Shown here piece after piece: positions 18,710 through 64,000 of a stretch of DNA of 64,000 bases. This DNA comes from Mesostigma viride (lineage: Eukaryota > Streptophyta > Mesostigmatophyceae > Mesostigmatales > Mesostigmataceae). Each line of letters opens with the position of its first letter. The first letter of the stretch is position 1. The translations under genes and the position numbers were made by a program. Location: positions 2,307,086-2,371,085 of the forward strand of contig RPFO01000076.1 of NCBI GenBank assembly GCA_009746045.1, written 5' to 3'. The notes beneath the pieces are model-generated. The model had not been told where the DNA came from, made no database searches, and saw only the letters and a program-made list of their open reading frames with translations.

Positions 18710-19365
18710 GGTACCCTATACACCCGATCATTCCATTCTATGTCTATGACCCGCAGCGGCCAGTCTAACTTTGTGATGGCCCCAGGCCCCTGCATGGTGC
18801 CCCGTTTGCCGCTGGGCGAGCTCTCCTTGTGGAACATGACCAACTGCCCGACCTCAAAAGCGCTAGACAAATCAGGCAGCGTGGCATCCTTGAGCCGCAG
18901 CTTGGCGGCGGTATCCTGTAGATGCTGTTGGTATGCCTCTACTACCTCGGGTGAGTAGGTGCCCGCTGACAGCCCCCGAGGCGTGACCAGCCCAAAGCCC
19001 TTGACATCGAGCACGTGCCTATGGTTGCACACATGCATGAGCTCCTTGCACCACGCCGTCTTGACCGCGTAGGACTTGCCATGTGGGTTATCCTGTCGCT
19101 TGGCTGCCACAGTCTTGACATAGCTTACAGTGCGATCTATCATGCCCATATTGCCGTGATCCTCACGCCCCACGATGACCACGGCCTCCATCCCCGGCAA
19201 ACCTTGCACACAGCGGAACTGCTGGTCTAGCATGAGCTCCACTACGGGATGAAAGAAAGCCAGGCTGATCTTGATAGCCCTGTGCAGGTCAGCCTCAAAC
19301 ATGTGGGGCAGCGGCTCAATGTAGGTGACCTTGCTGAACCTATCCTTGACTATGAAATAGGTGTC
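18710..19365 (-). CDS. Integrase, second part, of the Copia-like polyprotein
   Basis: After a frameshift in the G run near 19370 the frame continues with DTYFIVKDRFSKVTYIEPL, typical of the first strand of an integrase core, then REDHGNMGMIDRTVSYVKT and a basic C-terminal region ending WNDRVYRVP at the Gypsy-like insertion. I could not place all three acidic catalytic residues with confidence. Across the insertion the same frame continues into 11217. Confidence 0.65.
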
Positions 19366-21272
19366 CCCCCTTCCATGTGCATGACATCCCCCACAAGGTA
19401 CCCTCGCTCCAAGGGTGGAGTCTTGGCATGCCGCCTACGCGACTTCTTCCTGATCTTGATGCAGGCAGGACACTGAGCACGCACATGCTTCAGCTCGTTG
19501 TATAAAGGTGCCCCCAACATGTGTGCCCCCTCTACCTCGGCTTGGGCCTCATGCCCGTATGCACGGTGCATCTGGTATGCTAACAGTTTCAGGGTGACAG
19601 CCTGAGGTGCAGTGGCATTGTCAGGATTCTCAACAGGGGGGGTGACTACTGGGGTAGTGACATTGGCTAACTGGGCAGCTTCAGAGGCTGCACGAAAGGC
19701 CGCCCGTGTGAGCACCTTGCCAATGTGAAGATCCACACTAGGGTGGTGTGTACCGAGAACATCTGCCCGCCCAGCATTCTCCTGCACTGTCACAACATTC
19801 CTCATAGGCCCAACCGCCCCAGTATCTAGCTGGGGTGCTGCAGTAGTGCTTGGTTGCTCGGCGTTGTACACACCCGACCTAGAAGACACCACATTGCTTA
19901 GGTCACGCATTGTAGACCCGTGCTCAGGAAGCACGTGATCCTGGCGCGACAGAGCCAGAGCAGCATCAACGGATTGCGTGAGCACATCACGGAATGAGAC
20001 AGAGGATGCAGTCACGTTGCTTTTAGGAACGACGTCAGGCTCTGCGACGGCCCGGTTCAGCGTGACGCATTGAGCAAAAGAAGGGGTATCGAGCGTGCTC
20101 TCACCTGACTTTCGTGCTGCCCGTCGCTCTGCCCACTCCTCGCGTGTGCCGTGGACGACGATGCGCTTGGCCTTGCACGCCTCCACGCTGTGACCACGCA
20201 GAACGTCGTGGCACTTGCGGCAAAGGTTGTCCTCGAGCTCCAGGTCCGGGCGAACTCGGCAGTCATCCCGGACATGGCGACGTCCGAAGCAGCGCTCACA
20301 GCGTTGCTTGCGGTCAGTAGACGCCCCCTGCTGCCGCTTGGCCGGGGGATTATCACCCTGCTTGGCGTCGCCACCATGCCCGCGCTTGCGCCCTCGCTGG
20401 CCCCCGTTGTTGCCGTGGCCGACGACCTTTTTCAGGATGGCCGTAAGCTCCGACCGCGTAATTGGAGCCTCTGCGCCTGAAGAAGAAGACGCGCCGGTAT
20501 CCACCTTGTGCAGGGATGGCAGAGCGGCCGAGGCAGTCGGCTTGGACTGCGCACTCTTGAAGCATGAGATCAAATACAGCATGCCCTCGTCGAAACTGAC
20601 GGCACTCTTCTTTTTGAGTTCCGTCGCTATGGTCAGATGCACATCCGACGAGAGGTCGCATTTCTTGAGAAATCGATTGCACAGGAAAATGGGCTTGAGA
20701 GTATCTAGCAGCTTGTGCTTGTGCACGAAGACCTGGAAATCACGTGCAGCCCCGGGCAAATTTGCCTTATTAACTGCATAGCCCTCGAAGTCATTGAAGG
20801 CTTGCTCGTCGGCCTCTTCCTTAGACCGCGACAAGTGGGCATCTAGACCGTTGTAAAAAACTTCCCAGGTTTGTTTGTTGTCGTCCGCAATGCGAACTAG
20901 ATTGGCAATGTTTGGGTGCTTGGTTGTACTGCAGAATACTGCACGGAACTTGCCAATCAGCTCCGAATCTTTGTCTGCGCGTCCATCGCGCAGACGTTTA
21001 AGAGCAGCCAGAAAATCTGCTGCGTCGTCCGCCGTATAGTCGGCAGGTAGATCAGCGGGCACCTCCGTTTGCTTCAGAGGGCCGCGATTCAGTGCATCGT
21101 CAGCAGCAAGCATCAAATGCTTGAACTGCTTGGCCAGTTCAGGTTGCGCAACGAGGGTTTGCATCAACCTCGTGGCCTCGTCCGCACTAAAGCGTGGCAG
21201 GACGGTCCCTGCGGCCTCGCCACTTGGCGTATCTGTGTGTTCGCCCGTGCGGCTCCGTGTACCGGAAGCCAT
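19350..21272 (-). CDS. Gag and N-terminal integrase of the Copia-like element
   Basis: 640 codons from MASGTRSRTG, only about 20 bases after the 5' LTR. The capsid-like part (residues 30-260) includes YNGLDAHLSRSKEEADE. Two knuckles follow: CERCFGRRHVRDDC and CRKCHDVLRGHSVEAC. After a long linker comes the pre-integrase zinc domain (MHRAYGH ... CPACIK) and GDVMHMEGG at the start of the integrase core. A one-base change in a G run then shifts the frame, so the protein stops at TPIS. The frameshift is either inactivating or programmed. Confidence 0.82.
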   Translation of the reverse strand: MASGTRSRTGEHTDTPSGEAAGTVLPRFSADEATRLMQTLVAQPELAKQFKHLMLAADDALNRGPLKQTEVPADLPADYTADDAADFLAALKRLRDGRADKDSELIGKFRAVFCSTTKHPNIANLVRIADDNKQTWEVFYNGLDAHLSRSKEEADEQAFNDFEGYAVNKANLPGAARDFQVFVHKHKLLDTLKPIFLCNRFLKKCDLSSDVHLTIATELKKKSAVSFDEGMLYLISCFKSAQSKPTASAALPSLHKVDTGASSSSGAEAPITRSELTAILKKVVGHGNNGGQRGRKRGHGGDAKQGDNPPAKRQQGASTDRKQRCERCFGRRHVRDDCRVRPDLELEDNLCRKCHDVLRGHSVEACKAKRIVVHGTREEWAERRAARKSGESTLDTPSFAQCVTLNRAVAEPDVVPKSNVTASSVSFRDVLTQSVDAALALSRQDHVLPEHGSTMRDLSNVVSSRSGVYNAEQPSTTAAPQLDTGAVGPMRNVVTVQENAGRADVLGTHHPSVDLHIGKVLTRAAFRAASEAAQLANVTTPVVTPPVENPDNATAPQAVTLKLLAYQMHRAYGHEAQAEVEGAHMLGAPLYNELKHVRAQCPACIKIRKKSRRRHAKTPPLERGYLVGDVMHMEGGTPIS

Positions 21273-21291
21273 CGGGATTTTTATGAATACA

Positions 21292-21638
21292 AGTTAAAGC
21301 CCCCGACCAGCTGAGCTATGGCGGTCGGTCACGTTGAGCTTGGGATAAGGTGAACACAGAGAACTGCTGTCGGAGCTGGCCAACCACTGGTTTATGTCTT
21401 AGCCAGCAAAGCCTATCCGGTTAGCCGTAACCGTTGGACAAGCTAGCTGTCCGTACCGACCCGGATAAGGCCCCGGACTGGGGCCTAGGTGGCGCCGGCC
21501 CTAGGCGCCGCCCTTAGACCGGTCGACCGCATCGGACCGCCGGATTATAGCCGGCGGCTTAGCGGACGCTAGCGGAAGGCGTGCGGACGGACATGGGGAA
21601 CTTAGAGCCAGATCCTAGGGCTCTAGAGTTACTCAACG
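21292..21638 (-). repeat. 5' LTR (minus orientation) of the Copia-like element
   Basis: Identical to 7978-8324 apart from the final base (G instead of T). The edge facing gag is formed by a stretch that resembles the 5' half of a tRNA, with a full box A (TAGCTCAGCTGG on the minus strand). Confidence 0.87.
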
Positions 21639-22055
21639 ATCCTTGCTGCCTTTATGCCAAGCAGTGCCACTAGGTCCGCACCAGCTGGCTGATCCACTCT
21701 TGTGGCCCCAATTCACCCGTCACTAAGTTACGGCCTGAAGTTCATTGTAGTGTGCCGAACTACGGGTCGAACATAGGGCTGATCCGGCCACTGTCCATGT
21801 CCTTGGCAACAATCTTTGCACTATGCCTCGGACATACATCTATCGATATATCTCACAATATCGCCAGTATTACCTCTAGATATCAGTCGCCGACACACAC
21901 ATAGCCACGTGTATGTCCGAAGGTGCTGACTTCGAATCACTCTAGGCGACATTTGACGATACTATAGCTACTCTTTTGCTCGTATCTTTTTACCTATTTA
22001 TCCTTTTGCCAAACTTCCGAGTGCTCGCTAGGCTCGACCCTAGTCGGCACGCTAC
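21639..22055. other. Unassigned spacer
   Basis: Starts with the ATCCT target duplication (21639-21643). No gene, RNA or repeat was recognised. Confidence 0.4.
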
Positions 22056-23724
22056 ATCTGAACGGCTAGTATTGAATAGTGCGTAGGTTGTTCTTTTCAG
22101 GGGCACTGCACCTCACGCCCCGTTCCGCCCGGGTATAATCACCCCAAGCGCGGAACGCACATTTTTATTTAAGTCATTTTCCAACCATGCACTATACTGC
22201 ATCTACTAATCACAAAAGCTCTAGCTAGCCAAAAAGCTACGAGAAAACGCTACGACCTATAAACCGCTCAATCAGCGGCCTCTTGTTCCCGCATTCACGT
22301 ATAGAAGAAACTCTGTTCAAAGAACCCCGATTCATGTCCCGCGTAGCTCCCACAAAAACCAGCATCTTCATTAAAACGATAAAGTGGAAGCAGAGATGGG
22401 ACACTATTGGCACGCCCGGAGGCACGCCGTTCAAGGCCCTTCATGAAGTACGTTGCCCAATCACCCCCGCCCTGGCTTTCCCTTGAAGCCGCACTCCACC
22501 TTGCTCGTGGTCACAAGTGACCGCCCTGCCGCAAAACGGGAGCCCCCCCACATCGGGAGGCGTGTGCCCGGCGGCTGTGGATGCATGGCCAGGCCCAAAA
22601 AGGCCCAGCGCATTTGCACTGCGATTGCGCACGGCCAGCCTAATGTATCATGACCCCTCTCGGGGCCCCGGGTCGGTACCGCTATGGCCGTCTCCCCATA
22701 GACCCGGGGTGCTTCGAGAAGAAACGTGGACCTAGCCCAGGCCCCGCAAGCCCGGATGCCCGAGGCCACAGCCCCAGGCACCTGGCTGAACGAGAGTCCG
22801 TTCAGCCAAGACCGCACCCCCCCCCGAGGTTTCTATGTGTGGGGAAAAAATTTCTAGCTTAGGCGCTTTACCCATCGCCGTCACCAGCCCCAACTCCCCT
22901 CCCCTCGGCAGAGGGCAGTTGCAAAGTTTGCTGGCCAGCAGCAATAATTCCGAAGAAAAAGCCGCAGGCCGTGGACCGAAACACGGGTCGCCAGTGCCAG
23001 CCATCCGGCTCCAACCCGGGGTGCAAGCATCACCAGGTACGGAGCACCAGCTAGTGCACTGGGCCGACCGAGCGACAAGTGAGCACCTGTCATGGCACCC
23101 GGCCCACCAAAGACCCCAAGCTGGGGAAAAGGTGCGGACCGGAAGTAAGCATTTTCTTTTCTTTTTGTTAACCGGGCGAGGAACTACGCCTGGCCCCTTA
23201 ACAACTGGAAGTCTCACCACCGGCCAAGTGGCCGGTGCAACCAGTGCTTTTGGGATTTTGCTCCGCAGCCCCCATAGCTGCGGTTGCCGCCGCAACGACA
23301 ACGAGCAAAGAAAGAGGCCGACAAAACCAGCCTGACTGAGCGGCTTTTAGTCGCAAAACCTCCCTTATCCCTAGCTAACTGACGTCATTAAACCCTTATG
23401 TTCAGTGATGCTAGTAAAACGCTAACTGTACAGACCGGGGGTAGAATATCCCGAATCTGAATGGCTAGTATTAAATAATGCGTAGGTTGTTCTTTTCAGG
23501 GGCATGCACCTCACGCCCCGTTCCGCCCGGGTATAATCACCCCAAGCGCGGAACGCACATTTTTATTTAAGTCATTTTCCAACCATGCACTATACTGCAT
23601 CTACTAATCACAAAAGCTCTAGCCAAAAAGCTACGAGAAAACACTACGACCTATAAACCGCTCAATCAGCGGCCTCTTGTTCCCGCATTCACGTATAGAA
23701 GAAACTCTGTTCAAAGAACCCCGA
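22056..23724. mobile_element. Non-coding element with ~270-bp direct repeats at both ends (TRIM-like)
   Basis: R1 (22056-22330) and R2 (23455-23724) are about 95% alike, with the main differences being small deletions (CACTGCACC to CATGCACC; CTAGCTAGCC to CTAGCC). Between them is repeat X long form (22334-23460), whose right end has a G-rich CCGGGGGTAG. The interior has no recognised gene; long frames at 22732-23335 look like GC-rich noise. A small LTR-retrotransposon derivative is the best fit, but TG...CA ends and a target duplication were not found. Confidence 0.55.
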
Positions 23725-24569
23725 GACAGTGTGCCAGGTGAGCTGCGGTGTGCCATGCTATATGGTGCCCGATCCATTCCATTCCACATCCATTCCATCC
23801 CATGTTCCCCTCCCACTGAGGACTTATGCTCACGTGACGCAGTCACGTGTCTATTAATTAATTAATTAATGGTGCCCGACCGCTTCAAGGAAAAATGACA
23901 TCTTCCTCTTATTGATTGATGACAAGGATTTAAATCTCGAGAATACATCTTTGGGATCGCTCCAGGATCGGCTGGCTTGAGATGAAATTGAATTTCTTAG
24001 CGCAAAGACAACCTGTCACAAACTGAACCGGTACGAGGCTAATATTCAGGCGCTCGGGCGTAGCCCTGCAACAAATCCTAAGCAACAAATGCTAAGCTTT
24101 CCGCACGGCTGAGAGCGTGTGGAAGCCACTCTAAAGCTGTTAGATAACATAATAGTGCCTAACCATTTGACAGATATACCAACTTTTTTTGGAAACGCGG
24201 AGCGCCTTATTTCTGCGATATCTGTTTAGCTGATGACGCACTGCGTGGAGATATGCTGGGTTTTTCACCCGGATGTTCTGGCCGTCCTTGTGAATGTTTC
24301 ACAGCCACAGTTGGTTGGCCTTCTGGATGGGCAGCCTGCGCGGGCAAGGCATCTGTGACCGGCGCTGCAATGGAGGTGTCACATCTCTGCGAGGAACGCA
24401 TATGGAACAATGTATGTGGACAATAAAACATCCGCCATAAGAACACAAGGGTATCAATAGGGATGTGCAGCATTTTCATCACCTTCCCTTCCAACTCCCA
24501 CCACCAACGTCCCTTCCAAGATACCAAGAAAGCAAGGCAACATCTGGTGACCACACATGATGGTCACGC
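23725..24569. other. Spacer downstream of the carboxylase gene
   Basis: Holds the inverted copy of the 2546-2614 repeat at 23791-23860, with a CATTC-rich stretch and a TTAA-rich run. The remainder, 23870-24569, would include the 3' untranslated region of the carboxylase; no clear polyadenylation signal was identified. Confidence 0.45.
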
Positions 24570-63529
<38,960 letters not shown>

Positions 63530-64000
63530 CTGCCGCGAGGGGAGGAAGGGGCAAGGGGCAAGCAGCAGGGGGCAAAGGGCATGGGGCAGAGGGCATATGG
63601 ACAAGATGCAGAGGGGTGCGGGGAAGTGTGGGAGACGACAAAAGGGTAAAGAAAGGGAACTAATAAGAATGTGACTTAACATATGCCCTGTCAGGCAAAC
63701 CACAGAGCAGGGAGGCCAAATAAGGGAGGACAAGGGAAGCATGTAATACAGGGCAGCCAACGCGGTCTAGGGTGGGTTAACTACAAAGAAGCGTTAGGAG
63801 AAAGGGGCCACTAATTAAACGAATCTAGCAGCATGACCCTGACGTTCGCAAATGAGAAAGGTAACAAGAAGAAAAGGGTGAAGTCTAGGGAAAAGTGGCA
63901 ACAGGAATGAAGTTAATGATTGGAATAAAATAGTGCTAGCGTAATCACCGAGACTTATGACAAGCTGCAATGGCCAGCAGCAGCAAGTCATCGCCCACAG
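63530..64000 (-). other. Intron upstream of the first visible ACC exon
   Basis: The acceptor (CGGCAG) ends at 63530. The GGGGCAAG-rich stretch at 63540-63600 is a degenerate simple repeat. No further exon is recognised before the window edge. Confidence 0.7.

Larger units (their letters stand above)
7978..21638 (-). mobile_element. Copia-like LTR retrotransposon, split by a Gypsy-like element
   Basis: Two 347-bp LTRs (7978-8324 and 21292-21638), identical apart from the last base, flank gag, integrase, protease-like, reverse transcriptase and RNase H regions read on the minus strand. ATCCT occurs outside both ends (7973-7977, 21639-21643). The interior is interrupted at 11218-18709 by another element; without it the polyprotein would be continuous from 18715 to 11217 in one frame. 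One further frameshift lies in a G run near 19370. The original element is about 6.2 kb. Confidence 0.85.

Noticed and set aside
18546-18731. Alternative right end of the Gypsy-like element at 18592 with a 4-bp GTAC duplication
   Set aside because: GTAC is palindromic and common here. The end at 18709 gives matching TGTTACG/CGTAACA termini, a 5-bp GGTAC duplication and an open frame that continues the integrase frame.
19800-19870. LDTGAVGPM as a protease active site between gag and integrase of the Copia-like element
   Set aside because: The residues before it are polar and Pro-rich, not the hydrophobic strand needed, and no following flap or LLG motif fits.
22732-23335. Overlapping 166- and 189-codon frames in repeat X
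   Set aside because: They lie opposite each other in GC-rich DNA, match no family I know and are absent from the short form of the repeat.
24207-24554. A further terminal ACC exon downstream of 24570
   Set aside because: A GTATGC donor-like site exists before the stop, but nothing downstream resembles the conserved C-terminus and the stop lies at the expected distance.

Overview
This window is eukaryotic nuclear DNA. It has no bacterial operons. Long GC-rich exons are separated by GT-AG introns, LTR and non-LTR retrotransposons are common, tetranucleotide repeats are long, and there is a short interstitial plant-type telomere tract (CCCTAAA units at 56787-56816). The residue pattern of the one large host gene, its intron-dense structure and the abundance of CCCA/CCCG tracts suggest a green alga, possibly a large-genome prasinophyte such as Cymbomonas. 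That taxon is an inference from memory, not a test.

Left third (1-24.5 kb) is a nested transposon graveyard with no recognisable host gene. It holds, in order: a broken cysteine-rich gene flanked by 22-bp palindromes (about 425-2385); a minus-strand LINE 3' end (2630-3215); a young gag-only LTR retrotransposon (3404-6608, 830-bp LTRs, AAGCA target duplication) inserted into an older dispersed repeat; and a minus-strand Copia-like element (7978-21638) with unusual AGTT...AACT LTR termini. That Copia-like element is split by a minus-strand Gypsy-like element (11218-18709, GTACC target duplication). The Gypsy-like element has itself lost RNase H and integrase and contains a further 1.7-kb insertion. 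After these comes a pair of about 270-bp direct repeats around a non-coding core (22056-23724).

Right two thirds (24.57-63.53 kb, minus strand) is one gene: a eukaryotic multidomain (homomeric) acetyl-CoA carboxylase. I could place 39 exons whose phases join without a break into 2,341 codons plus a stop. They cover the second half of biotin carboxylase, the biotinyl domain (MKM), the long central domain and both halves of carboxyltransferase. The first exons (start codon, first half of biotin carboxylase, any targeting peptide) lie beyond the right edge. Only about 18% of the 39 kb is coding. Introns carry a TTAA-flanked DNA transposon, microsatellites and hairpins.

The most unusual signal is in the introns of this carboxylase gene. 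At nine or more exon borders the intron next to the exon contains diverged extra copies of that same exon edge with its splice site, 60-160 bp away. At one exon (27823-27987) such copies form ladders on both sides. This looks like intron growth by repeated tandem duplication of splice-site segments.
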